IMG/VR virus record: IMGVR_UViG_3300047557_000848
Span: 1-41,275 of that record
Direction: 5' to 3' (one strand)
From: a virus
Length of the DNA: 41,275 nucleotides
The number at the start of each line of letters is the position of its first letter. The first letter of the stretch is position 1. A model generated the notes under the pieces. The model saw only the letters and a list, made by a program, of their open reading frames with translations. It had not been told where the DNA came from and did no database searches. A program made the position numbers and the translations under genes. Of this stretch, positions 26,574 through 32,774 are shown one piece after another.

Positions 26574-26903
26574 ATGACTATCCGACTAGAGCAATTCCAC
26601 GATGATGCAAGTGGCAACACTTGCAATATTCACGATGTAATGAAGGCAATCATTAACACCGCACCGCAAGGCGTAAAGGTTAATTACGAATTCCCTGGAT
26701 ACGTCTCGATTGTGTTGCCTAATGATTACGAGATTGCCTTTGGCGATTCCCTTGAAAAGGCTAACGGCTACTCTTGGAATACATATGACGCCGAGGGTTA
26801 TAGCGACTATTGCGACGCCTTTGATGACCTAGGCGATACCGATTCGATTGCTAATAAATTGTGGCAGCAAGCTGCCCCCGTACTAGAAAAGGCAGGGCTA
26901 TAA
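26574..26903 (+). CDS. Hypothetical acidic early protein
   Basis: This 109-aa protein opens MTIRLEQFHDDASGNTCNIH and has several Asp/Asn-rich, aromatic turns near residues 60-90 (YSWNTYDAEGYSDYCDAF). Its high acid content resembles DNA-mimic or host-takeover proteins, but that is only a guess from composition. Confidence 0.55.
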   Translation: MTIRLEQFHDDASGNTCNIHDVMKAIINTAPQGVKVNYEFPGYVSIVLPNDYEIAFGDSLEKANGYSWNTYDAEGYSDYCDAFDDLGDTDSIANKLWQQAAPVLEKAGL

Positions 26904-27218
26904 ATGAACATCGAGGCAACCAAAGAATCTATGCGAGAAGAGATTCTCGATTCAATCAAGCGCGGCGAGACTCTCGAGGCTATCCGTGACCGCTCGGGCG
27001 AGCTAGTAGATAGTTATACCCCGCTCTACAATAATGACGTAATAGAAGAGTGGCAGCATATGCCAAGCTCTTACGATAACCGAGGCGCTGCCGAGCTTGG
27101 TGCGGGTAAGGAGATTGACATCATCAACCTAATGCAGCTCGACTTGTATCTCTATTACGGAGACATATTTAATGAAGTGCTAGAAGAGATTGCAGAGGCA
27201 TCAAGCGATGAATCTTAA
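26904..27218 (+). CDS. Hypothetical early protein (104 aa)
   Basis: It reads MNIEATKESMREEILDSIKR, a helix, then VIEEWQHMPSSYDNRGAAEL and an acidic helical end. It immediately follows the previous gene and overlaps the next. I recognise the general type from actinophage early regions, where it has no known role. Confidence 0.55.
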   Translation: MNIEATKESMREEILDSIKRGETLEAIRDRSGELVDSYTPLYNNDVIEEWQHMPSSYDNRGAAELGAGKEIDIINLMQLDLYLYYGDIFNEVLEEIAEASSDES

Positions 27219-27345
27219 TGACTTTGCCTATCTCTTATCGACGTTGCTAGGGCTTGCGAGCCTAGTAGTCGCAGCGTGTGCCTTGTGGCTTGTAGTCGAG
27301 GCGATTCACTTCATCTATTGCAAGCTAACGGGGCGCAAGTACTAG
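27208..27345 (+). CDS. Single-span membrane micro-protein
   Basis: This 45-aa protein starts inside the end of the previous gene. Residues about 8-34 (LLSTLLGLASLVVAACALWL and beyond) form one membrane helix, followed by a short basic tail ending CKLTGRKY. It could modify the host membrane early in infection. Confidence 0.55.
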   Translation: MNLNDFAYLLSTLLGLASLVVAACALWLVVEAIHFIYCKLTGRKY

Positions 27346-27357
27346 AGGCGTACTCTT

Positions 27358-27413
27358 GGGGAGGGTAGCGGCTTATGCTGCGCCCCTCCCTTGGGGTCTG
27401 CAACTATGCAGAC
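27358..27413 (+). promoter_or_regulatory. Double hairpin before the sliding-clamp gene
   Basis: GGGAGGG (27359-27365) pairs with CCCTCCC (27384-27390), with further GCG/CGC pairs inside, and GTCTGC (27396-27401) pairs with GCAGAC (27408-27413). The clamp ribosome site and ATG follow 18 bases later. No T run is present, so this looks like a leader RNA or processing element. Confidence 0.55.
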
Positions 27414-27431
27414 AAGAGAAAAGAGACATAT

Positions 27432-28052
27432 ATGGATACAATCACTACACCCGTTGCAACCGATGCGGCAAGCGTAACCGCGCAGCTTGGCGACATCATC
27501 GAGCTATTCGAGGGCGCAGCTACTCACGCGGATAATCGCAAGGATTACTTGCCTATCCTTAACACCCTGCGAATCTATAGCGAGGGCGGTTACTTGTACG
27601 CCGCAGCAACCGATAGGTATCGCGTCATATCGGGGCGTATCGAGGCGCAGGGCAGCTCGCTCGATCTTGAAAAGAGCCTCATATCGCTAGCCGATATTAA
27701 GCGCATTACGTCATTACTTAAAGGTGAGGGCAAGCGTATGGATTCCCTACCCGTTACCTTCACCCGTCTAGGTGATTCCCTCTCGGTATCGGTGCGCGGT
27801 AACGCGATAAGCATCGAGCTAGTAAGTGGCAACTATCCACCTATCGGCAACTTCATCGGCAAGGATATGCAGACCGCAGCTATTGAATCGGTGAATCTTA
27901 ACCCTGCCTTCTTTGCAGATTACGCCAAGATTGCCGGCAAAGGTGAGGCGGTAGGTATCACCTTTACGGGGGCGGGCAAGCCTATGCAGATTGACGTTAA
28001 GGGTAAGCGCGTAGAGTGGAGGGCGCTCTTGATGCCTATGCGCCGCGCATAA
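27432..28052 (+). CDS. dnaN: DnaN-like sliding clamp, short form
   Basis: This 206-aa protein has DnaN marks: PILNTLRIY and YLYAAATDRYRV in the first half, and the closing ALLMPMR that ends nearly all beta clamps. Bacterial clamps have three domains and about 370 residues; this one has room for two. It should encircle DNA and tether a polymerase, yet no polymerase gene is present, so it probably recruits the host enzyme. I chose the ATG at 27432, after AAGAGA; an upstream in-frame start would read through the leader hairpins. Confidence 0.78.
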   Translation: MDTITTPVATDAASVTAQLGDIIELFEGAATHADNRKDYLPILNTLRIYSEGGYLYAAATDRYRVISGRIEAQGSSLDLEKSLISLADIKRITSLLKGEGKRMDSLPVTFTRLGDSLSVSVRGNAISIELVSGNYPPIGNFIGKDMQTAAIESVNLNPAFFADYAKIAGKGEAVGITFTGAGKPMQIDVKGKRVEWRALLMPMRRA

Positions 28053-28073
28053 CTAGATCGGTGCGCTATCTAT

Positions 28074-28118
28074 CTACCCTCGCTCGCTGCGGGGGTAGGT
28101 GGAGGGCAGCACCGCCCT
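28074..28118 (+). promoter_or_regulatory. Double hairpin after the sliding-clamp gene
   Basis: CTACCCTCGC (28074-28083) pairs with GCGGGGGTAG (28089-28098), ten pairs including one G-T, and AGGGC (28103-28107) pairs with GCCCT (28114-28118). The next ATG is at 28148. The plan matches the gaps before 27432 and 28797. Confidence 0.55.
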
Positions 28119-28147
28119 AAGTAAGTAATTAAGAGAGAGAGTGAGCT

Positions 28148-28297
28148 ATGACTATAGAAAAGAATAGAGAGGGCGCGTGGGTTATCTATGCGCTAGGGAG
28201 AGAGGGCTACCTCATTACCCGCAGCTACTACGGATACACCAAGCGCGAGAGTGCGCGTTTATTCCGTCAATATATGAAAGAGAGGGAGGGCAAGTGA
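28148..28297 (+). CDS. Small basic early protein
   Basis: This 49-aa protein reads MTIEKNREGAWVIYALGREG and ends RQYMKEREGK. The WVIYALGREGYLITRSYYGY stretch looks like a small beta sheet followed by a helix. Its TGA overlaps the GTG of the next gene. Confidence 0.55.
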   Translation: MTIEKNREGAWVIYALGREGYLITRSYYGYTKRESARLFRQYMKEREGK

Positions 28298-28512
28298 GCG
28301 AGATTGACACACATAACCACACCTGGCGCGTGGATATTGTAGAAGAGATATGCCTAGCCTTTGAAGAGATAGAGTCGGATCGAGAGCTAAACATCATCGG
28401 TGCGGCAGCTTATAGGCAGCGCAAAGAGAGATTATGGGATACAGCTCGCAAAGAAAAGATAGACCCCGCAGCTATCAAGGCACGATTGAAAGAGAGGGAA
28501 GGTAATGGTTAA
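28294..28512 (+). CDS. Small helical early protein
   Basis: Starting at the GTG that forms a GTGA junction, it encodes 72 residues: MSEIDTHNHTWRVDIVEEIC, then an acidic and a basic helix ending LKEREGNG. Longer readings upstream would run through the previous gene, so this start is preferred. Function unknown. Confidence 0.55.
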   Translation: MSEIDTHNHTWRVDIVEEICLAFEEIESDRELNIIGAAAYRQRKERLWDTARKEKIDPAAIKARLKEREGNG

Positions 28513-28687
28513 GGCAAAAGAGGGAGATATTGTGGTATTCGATAAGCCTATTGAATTCCTAGACGGCAAGGTATTCCAAGAGCTGCGATTTATTAAGCGC
28601 TCACAATTCCGCGATCCGATTACAGGGCAGGGCTATCACATCGTATCCTGGCGTAACTACCCGCACACAATTAAGAGGGAGGGTTAG
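28505..28687 (+). CDS. Small beta-type early protein
   Basis: This 60-aa protein reads MVKAKEGDIVVFDKPIEFLD and continues with alternating beta segments, like a small SH3- or OB-like barrel. It overlaps the previous gene by eight bases. Function unknown. Confidence 0.5.
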   Translation: MVKAKEGDIVVFDKPIEFLDGKVFQELRFIKRSQFRDPITGQGYHIVSWRNYPHTIKREG

Positions 28688-28693
28688 ACGCGT

Positions 28694-28778
28694 ACTATCG
28701 CACTCTCTCGCACATAGGGGAGAGTGTGGTAGTCTGCACCTAACCGATAGGGCAGACCTACTTGTAAAGGCAAGTAGG
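28694..28778 (+). promoter_or_regulatory. Tandem hairpin leader in the early operon
   Basis: The first stem is long: 28694-28707 pairs with 28720-28733, fourteen pairs including two G-T. A competing stem joins GTCTGC (28732-28737) with GCAGAC (28752-28757), and a third joins CCTACTTG (28757-28764) with CAAGTAGG (28771-28778). The ribosome site for the 28797 gene follows directly. Competing arms at 28732-28733 would allow switching. Confidence 0.6.
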
Positions 28779-28796
28779 TAATAGAGAGGGAGAGCA

Positions 28797-28925
28797 ATGA
28801 GTAAAGAAGAGTGGCTTGCGAGCCTTGCAGATGGAGACGATGGCACGGGATTCGAGGGTGATGGCGTGCAGCTTATGTGCGGCGATCACCTAGTGCCTGT
28901 AGATAATTGCGGGTGCTTACTATGA
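28797..28925 (+). CDS. Acidic micro-protein
   Basis: This 42-aa protein reads MSKEEWLASLADGDDGTGFE and ends with CGDHLVPVDNCGCLL, three Cys and a His that could bind a metal. It is joined to the next gene by ATGA. Confidence 0.5.
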   Translation: MSKEEWLASLADGDDGTGFEGDGVQLMCGDHLVPVDNCGCLL

Positions 28926-29044
28926 ACGAGGGAGATATTCTCGAAGAGATTATTCAAGCAACCGAGATAGACGGAGCTTCTTATACTGATGGAGAAGTAC
29001 TAGATATTATCGTAGAGATACTGAAAAGAGAGGGCAGAATATGA
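28922..29044 (+). CDS. Acidic micro-protein
   Basis: This 40-aa helical protein reads MNEGDILEEIIQATEIDGAS and ends VEILKREGRI. ATGA junctions link it to both neighbours. Function unknown. Confidence 0.5.
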   Translation: MNEGDILEEIIQATEIDGASYTDGEVLDIIVEILKREGRI

Positions 29045-29217
29045 AAGAGACAATGCAGGAGACGATGAAAAGAGAGCAGGAAGAGATGCTAGCCACGCTT
29101 ATGCGTGCTAATAGTGCGCTATCGCGCATCTTCAATATGGAAGAGGGAGAGAACCTACAAGAGAGAGCAGACCGCACCAATCCTTATTTACTAAAGAAAG
29201 AGGGAGACAATGAATAA
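29041..29217 (+). CDS. Helical micro-protein
   Basis: This 58-aa Met/Glu/Lys-rich protein (MKETMQETMKREQEEMLATL) is likely a single coiled-coil helix with a loose tail. Its end overlaps the next start by eight bases. Confidence 0.5.
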   Translation: MKETMQETMKREQEEMLATLMRANSALSRIFNMEEGENLQERADRTNPYLLKKEGDNE

Positions 29218-29386
29218 AGATATTTACCTACTGGTAGCCGATGTTCTATCAGGTATTAACCACGATGAAGAGGGGCAGCCAGTCACTATGGACGTGGTTG
29301 CACGAGAGCTAGCAGATGCCTTCAAGGAGAGCGATGCGACCTTTGATCGTGTTCAATTCCTCAACGATTGCGAGGCAGCTCAATGA
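29210..29386 (+). CDS. Small early protein
   Basis: This 58-aa protein reads MNKDIYLLVADVLSGINHDE and then helical MDVVARELADAFKESDATFD. Junction with the next gene is ATGA. Function unknown. Confidence 0.5.
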   Translation: MNKDIYLLVADVLSGINHDEEGQPVTMDVVARELADAFKESDATFDRVQFLNDCEAAQ

Positions 29387-29523
29387 GTAACTGGACTGTA
29401 TGGGTAGGCGGTAGCGAGATGGATTCACACTTACTTACCTTGGATAAAGCTCAATTCGTAGCGCAAGAGTGGAAGAGACGTGGCTATGACGATGTAGTAA
29501 TAGAGAAGGTGCAAGATGAATAA
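29383..29523 (+). CDS. Small early protein
   Basis: This 46-aa protein has an alpha-beta look: WTVWVGGSEM, a helix LDKAQFVAQEWKRRGY, then DDVVIEKV. That order is common in very small stand-alone modulators. It overlaps the next gene by eight bases. Confidence 0.5.
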   Translation: MSNWTVWVGGSEMDSHLLTLDKAQFVAQEWKRRGYDDVVIEKVQDE

Positions 29524-29662
29524 ATATACTTGTTTCGTATGTGCAGATGATTTTGATGAGGACGATATTGTATGGGCTAATCGTGAGGGTAATATCGAAC
29601 AACCCACTTATGCCTACTGTGTGCCTTGCCTGCCAGGGCAGAAGGAGAGCTACGATGAGTGA
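29516..29662 (+). CDS. Zinc-ribbon micro-protein
   Basis: This 48-aa protein has CFVC near residues 6-9 and CVPC near 35-38, the two knuckles of a zinc ribbon, with an acidic loop between. It overlaps the next gene by eight bases. Confidence 0.6.
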   Translation: MNKYTCFVCADDFDEDDIVWANREGNIEQPTYAYCVPCLPGQKESYDE

Positions 29663-29945
29663 CACAATCATAATTAAAACCAAACCTTGCTGTGTCTGCG
29701 ATAACTATGAAGTGTGGAGCTTAGAGCGAGATGCTGTAACTAGATGGCAAGAGGGAGAGAATATCCAAAATGCTTTTCCTAATATGAGTGCGGGAGATAG
29801 GGAGATTCTTATATCTGGCACACACCCCGCTTGCTGGGATCAGCTATTCCCAAAGGAAGAGTGCGTTGATTGTGGGCGCTCTCTTGAAGAGTGTGAGGCA
29901 GATGAAGAAGATTGTGTACAGATGAAGGAGGACGATAGTGAGTAA
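29655..29945 (+). CDS. Cys-rich acidic early protein
   Basis: Beginning at the ATG at 29655 (MSDTIIIKTKPCCVCDNYEV), it has 96 residues with CCVC, a middle HPACW and a second group CVDCGRSLEECEADEEDC. Two zinc sites are plausible. The longer upstream frame belongs to the previous gene's overlap. The acidic tail may mimic nucleic acid; that is speculation. Confidence 0.6.
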   Translation: MSDTIIIKTKPCCVCDNYEVWSLERDAVTRWQEGENIQNAFPNMSAGDREILISGTHPACWDQLFPKEECVDCGRSLEECEADEEDCVQMKEDDSE

Positions 29946-30180
29946 CGTAATCAGCTTTCACCCGCGTAAGTCATCGCTGATCCTGCTCTATGAAGTGGTA
30001 GACGACTGGGGTAACGCAGAGTGGGGAGGGGAGCGCCCGGAAGAGGCGCTTAAGTGGATAGCTAATTCCCGCACCGCTACACGAATCCTAGTATCAGGGT
30101 GGGATAGTGATGATGAAGATGCTCACCTAGTAGGGCAACCGCTAGACGTAACCGACCTAGTAAAGGCGGCTAGTAGATGA
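29938..30180 (+). CDS. Hypothetical early protein (80 aa)
   Basis: Starting at GTG, it reads MSNVISFHPRKSSLILLYEV, then WGGERPEEALKWIANS and a final VTDLVKAASR. The alternating beta and alpha segments suggest a small compact domain. It overlaps the next gene by ATGA. Confidence 0.5.
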   Translation: MSNVISFHPRKSSLILLYEVVDDWGNAEWGGERPEEALKWIANSRTATRILVSGWDSDDEDAHLVGQPLDVTDLVKAASR

Positions 30181-30329
30181 TATGCGGAGAGTGTAAGAAA
30201 GAGGGCGAGAGCCTTTATTGTCCAGAGTGCATCACCTTTACAGGCACAGCTTGTGGAGAGTGCGGCTATTGCTCGGTATGCGAGCGCAAATATAAGTACT
30301 TAGATTCTAGTGATTGGAAGCAAAGATGA
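30177..30329 (+). CDS. Double zinc-ribbon micro-protein
   Basis: This 50-aa protein has four CxxC pairs: CGEC near 3-6, CPEC near 15-18, CGEC near 26-29 and CSVC near 32-35. It could hold two zinc ions. Function unknown; small zinc proteins of this sort can bind host transcription or replication proteins. Confidence 0.6.
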   Translation: MICGECKKEGESLYCPECITFTGTACGECGYCSVCERKYKYLDSSDWKQR

Positions 30330-30409
30330 TGCTGTACTGGATAGGGTTAGGGCTAGTGCTACTGGTAGGCTATGCCATTATACGCTTGGAGGAGAGACTT
30401 AATGACTGA
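30326..30409 (+). CDS. Single-span membrane micro-protein
   Basis: This 27-aa protein is almost one membrane helix (MMLYWIGLGLVLLVGYAIIR) with a charged end (LEERLND). ATGA-type overlaps on both sides support translation. It is shorter than common gene-finding limits. Confidence 0.45.
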   Translation: MMLYWIGLGLVLLVGYAIIRLEERLND

Positions 30410-30698
30410 TGATGTGACAAGGAGAATAGCTACTGCTAACAATATGGCGGTGCGCCAGCGTAACTATAGGCGAGCGCGGGATCGCGCTCTAGCAAGGTTG
30501 GCACAAGCCTACCCTGATGACTACAGAGACTTACTAGAGCAGGAGAGAGCAAGCGATGAGCGTATGGGTAAAAGTTGGGTTGATATTGCTGGGAATACTA
30601 TTACTAGCCAGTTGGGTACACGACCCGGTGTTGCCGCAGCTAGACCACAAACCGCAGATGACGGCGAGAACCAAGGCAACAGGGGAGGAGAAGCGTGA
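30402..30698 (+). CDS. Conserved-looking basic early protein
   Basis: This 98-aa protein starts at the ATG in an overlapped junction (MTDDVTRRIATANNMAVRQR) and has the block YRRARDRALARLAQAYPDDY followed by a short acidic part, which I recognise from small actinophage proteins without known role. Its last 48 codons overlap the start of a transglycosylase in another frame. It ends in a GTGA junction with 30695. Confidence 0.55.
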   Translation: MTDDVTRRIATANNMAVRQRNYRRARDRALARLAQAYPDDYRDLLEQERASDERMGKSWVDIAGNTITSQLGTRPGVAAARPQTADDGENQGNRGGEA

Positions 30699-30969
30699 GA
30701 ACAAACGAATCGCAAGAGAATATAGTCGCGCTCTCGGATATTCGAGAGGAGAGGTTGCGTGCCTTGTCACCCTATGGACCCGTGAAAGCAGGTTTGACCA
30801 CCTTGCCGACAACAAACGAAGTACGGCTTATGGAATTGCTCAACTCCTTGGAGAACGTAGTTCACGACCTGAATTACAAATCCTTCACGGCTTACGATAC
30901 ATTGAACACCGCTATTCAGGGAGTGCGTGCCGCGCTCTCAAGCATAGCGACAGAAGAGGGTGGTACTGA
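30556..30969 (+). CDS. Membrane-anchored lytic transglycosylase
   Basis: This 137-aa protein has one N-terminal membrane helix (about 6-21), a basic linker and an SLT-type domain: VTLWTRESRF with catalytic Glu77, AYGIAQ at 91-96, and GLRYIEHRY and a closing RGWY. This is the layout of actinobacterial lysozyme-like wall enzymes, which cut the glycan strand. An AGGAG lies before the ATG. It is read in a frame different from both genes it overlaps (30402-30698 and 30695-30973). As an early product it may open the wall or remodel it rather than cause final lysis. Confidence 0.8.
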   Translation: MSVWVKVGLILLGILLLASWVHDPVLPQLDHKPQMTARTKATGEEKRENKRIAREYSRALGYSRGEVACLVTLWTRESRFDHLADNKRSTAYGIAQLLGERSSRPELQILHGLRYIEHRYSGSACRALKHSDRRGWY

Positions 30970-30973
30970 GTAG
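30695..30973 (+). CDS. Small helical protein, fully overlapping the transglycosylase
   Basis: This 92-aa frame starts at GTG in a GTGA junction with 30402-30698 and reads MRTNESQENIVALSDIREER, then a helical part LMELLNSLENVVHDLNYKSF. Composition is protein-like, and its stop touches the methyltransferase start. It shares almost all of its DNA with the transglycosylase gene in another frame, so it could also be a passenger frame. Confidence 0.45.
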   Translation: MRTNESQENIVALSDIREERLRALSPYGPVKAGLTTLPTTNEVRLMELLNSLENVVHDLNYKSFTAYDTLNTAIQGVRAALSSIATEEGGTE

Positions 30974-31596
30974 TGCTGGTATTTGATTTATTTTCAGGTA
31001 CTGGCAGCTCTACTCAAGCCTTCAGAGATGCGGGTCATACAGTAATTTCTTTCGAGATGGATAAATCCTTTGAGGCAACTGAACATATAGACATATTTAA
31101 TCTACGGGCAGATAAAATGATTGCCAAGTATGGTCAGCCTGATTTCGTATGGGCTAGTCCACCTTGTACAGCTTTCAGCGTGGCTTCCATCGGACATCAT
31201 TGGAAGGGTGACGCTAAAAGTAAAGAGCCTAAGACTGAATATGCCAAGCTCTCGCAGGATCTTGTAGCTCACACCCTGCAGCTCATCAAAGAACTGAATC
31301 CCAAAGGTTGGTTGATGGAGAATCCTCGTGGCATATTGCGTAAGCTAGATGTGGTTAAAGGATACCCATTACATACAGTTACTTACTGTACTTACGGAGA
31401 CTCTCGTATGAAACCAACTGACTTGTGGGGAATAGTTCCAGGGTGGACACCTCGGACAGCTTGCAAAAATGGTATGCCTTGCCACGAATCTGCACCAAGA
31501 GGCGCTCGTACCGGGACACAAGGGATAGTAGGTGCTAAAGATAGAAGCCGTATTCCTTATGCCTTAGGAGAAGAATTACTTAAAGCTATGATATAG
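30973..31596 (+). CDS. DNA cytosine-C5-type methyltransferase
   Basis: This 207-aa protein has the C5-methylase motifs: DLFSGTGSSTQAF at 5-17 (motif I, SAM site), SPPC at 62-65 (motif IV, catalytic Cys65) and ENP at 116-118 (motif VI). The target-recognition part is very short, ending RTGTQGIVGAKDRSRIPYAL. It could shield phage DNA from restriction; no cognate nuclease is beside it, so an orphan methylase is likely. It is the last gene of the early block. Confidence 0.8.
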   Translation: MLVFDLFSGTGSSTQAFRDAGHTVISFEMDKSFEATEHIDIFNLRADKMIAKYGQPDFVWASPPCTAFSVASIGHHWKGDAKSKEPKTEYAKLSQDLVAHTLQLIKELNPKGWLMENPRGILRKLDVVKGYPLHTVTYCTYGDSRMKPTDLWGIVPGWTPRTACKNGMPCHESAPRGARTGTQGIVGAKDRSRIPYALGEELLKAMI

Positions 31597-31620
31597 TTTG
31601 CAAGCCCTCCTCACGGAGCT

Positions 31621-31654
31621 AGCCCTCAGTCGTTACTCTTTCCGACTGGGGGTT
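31621..31654. terminator. Hairpin between convergent genes
   Basis: CCCTCAGTCG (31623-31632) pairs with CGACTGGGGG (31643-31652) across a 10-base loop, ten pairs plus outer A-T. It lies exactly between the stops of the rightward methylase and the leftward methyltransferase, a place for a two-way terminator. The T tracts are weak on both sides. A smaller stem (31603-31620) precedes it. Confidence 0.6.
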
Positions 31655-32246
31655 AGTGCTTTCTAATCCAGTACTGATTGTTCTTAACAAGTGTGTCGTA
31701 CTGCCCTTCGTGGCGAAGGAGGAAGAGATCAATGCCAGGCTTAGCACGCAAGTGCAGGGGAAGATGGCTACCCCACTCGTAATCATCAAAGGCCATAATG
31801 CCACCGGACTTTAACTGTGGCCACGATAGTTCAGCATCGAGTATCACACCGACTGTAGTGTGGTCTGCATCTATGTAGATGAAGTCATAGTCAGGATCTT
31901 TACGCACACTCTGTAAGAACCACTTAGTGGTGGACTTGAACGTAGCAATTCTATCTTTGTACTGCTCTATCTTAGAGAGGTAAGTAGCATAAACATCATC
32001 AAAGTCCATCGTCTCGTGTGCTTCCTCATCACTACCTTCCCACGTATCTACATCTATTAACCAGCAACCAGTACCAGTAAGGATATGTTCTGCTAGCCAT
32101 ACGCTTGTGTCCCCTGTGAATACACCAAGCTGTAAGAACTTAAGGTTATCTTTGCCAGCATACTCAGCAAGGTGTGTCTCAAAGTTCTGCTGTGCAGCTT
32201 GAGCGAACCAGTTAGGATACTCAACCGCCATTGACATAGAACCCAT
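31653..32246 (-). CDS. SAM-dependent methyltransferase (class I)
   Basis: This roughly 197-aa protein has a Rossmann methyltransferase core: FLQLGVFTGDTSVWLAEHIL as the SAM-binding motif, WLIDVDTWEG, and DFIYIDADHTTVGV, the pattern of the Methyltransf_24 group that often acts on sugars or small molecules. The C-terminal part GGIMAFDDYEW matches too. I chose an ATG near 32246; two further in-frame ATGs follow. Its target is unknown; modification of virion sugars is one possibility. Confidence 0.75.
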   Translation of the reverse strand: MGSMSMAVEYPNWFAQAAQQNFETHLAEYAGKDNLKFLQLGVFTGDTSVWLAEHILTGTGCWLIDVDTWEGSDEEAHETMDFDDVYATYLSKIEQYKDRIATFKSTTKWFLQSVRKDPDYDFIYIDADHTTVGVILDAELSWPQLKSGGIMAFDDYEWGSHLPLHLRAKPGIDLFLLRHEGQYDTLVKNNQYWIRKH

Positions 32247-32394
32247 CACCCTTGAAACTGATACCACCCACTGACCACACGCGAGTCATAGACTCGTGGC
32301 AACCAACGCAGACTGGCATTACTTCTGTGTCATACATACTGCGTTCAATCGTGTAAGTGTTACTACACTTGACGCACTCGTAGTCATAGGTCAT
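32221..32394 (-). CDS. FmdB-like zinc ribbon protein
   Basis: This 57-aa protein opens MTYDYECVKC, has a second pair CVGC near 29-32 and ends GGISFKGDGFYVNGG, which is the FmdB-type zinc ribbon found in many bacteria and phages. It overlaps its neighbours at both ends. The biochemical role of this family is not settled. Confidence 0.75.
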   Translation of the reverse strand: MTYDYECVKCSNTYTIERSMYDTEVMPVCVGCHESMTRVWSVGGISFKGDGFYVNGG

Positions 32395-32774
32395 AGCTTG
32401 ATAGCCTCCTCCACATCTAAGTACCCGACAATCTTATCAACCTTCTCATTGTTCTCAAACTCTGTAGTTGCAGGCATAGGGTGGACAAACCATTCAGGTT
32501 CGTCTATCTCTGTCAGATCAAAGGAGTAGATGCCAAGCGGTGTGCTGTTGATGTAGAAGGGCAGAAGGTCGCGGTGGTATGCCTGTGTGATGAGCTTGCG
32601 ATACTTCATCTGCTCTATAAGTAGCGTAGAATAATGACTTTGGCGACACTTCAGTTCGATGAAGTGACCGGCCTTTGCGCTAGTACAGTCGAAGGCATCA
32701 TAGATACCAGGCGCTCGCTCTAAATCTGGGTAGAGATTCAGTTTAAGAAAGTCGAAAAGAACTAACTCGTTCAC
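32391..32774 (-). CDS. PD-(D/E)XK-type nuclease
   Basis: This 127-aa protein has the spaced residues of the PD-(D/E)XK fold: Asp26 in GIYDAFD, then Glu40-x-Lys42 in FIELKCRQ, with a following helix (STLLIEQMKYRKLI). Such small phage enzymes cut branched or foreign DNA. It sits directly after the sigma-like gene. Confidence 0.65.
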   Translation of the reverse strand: MNELVLFDFLKLNLYPDLERAPGIYDAFDCTSAKAGHFIELKCRQSHYSTLLIEQMKYRKLITQAYHRDLLPFYINSTPLGIYSFDLTEIDEPEWFVHPMPATTEFENNEKVDKIVGYLDVEEAIKL

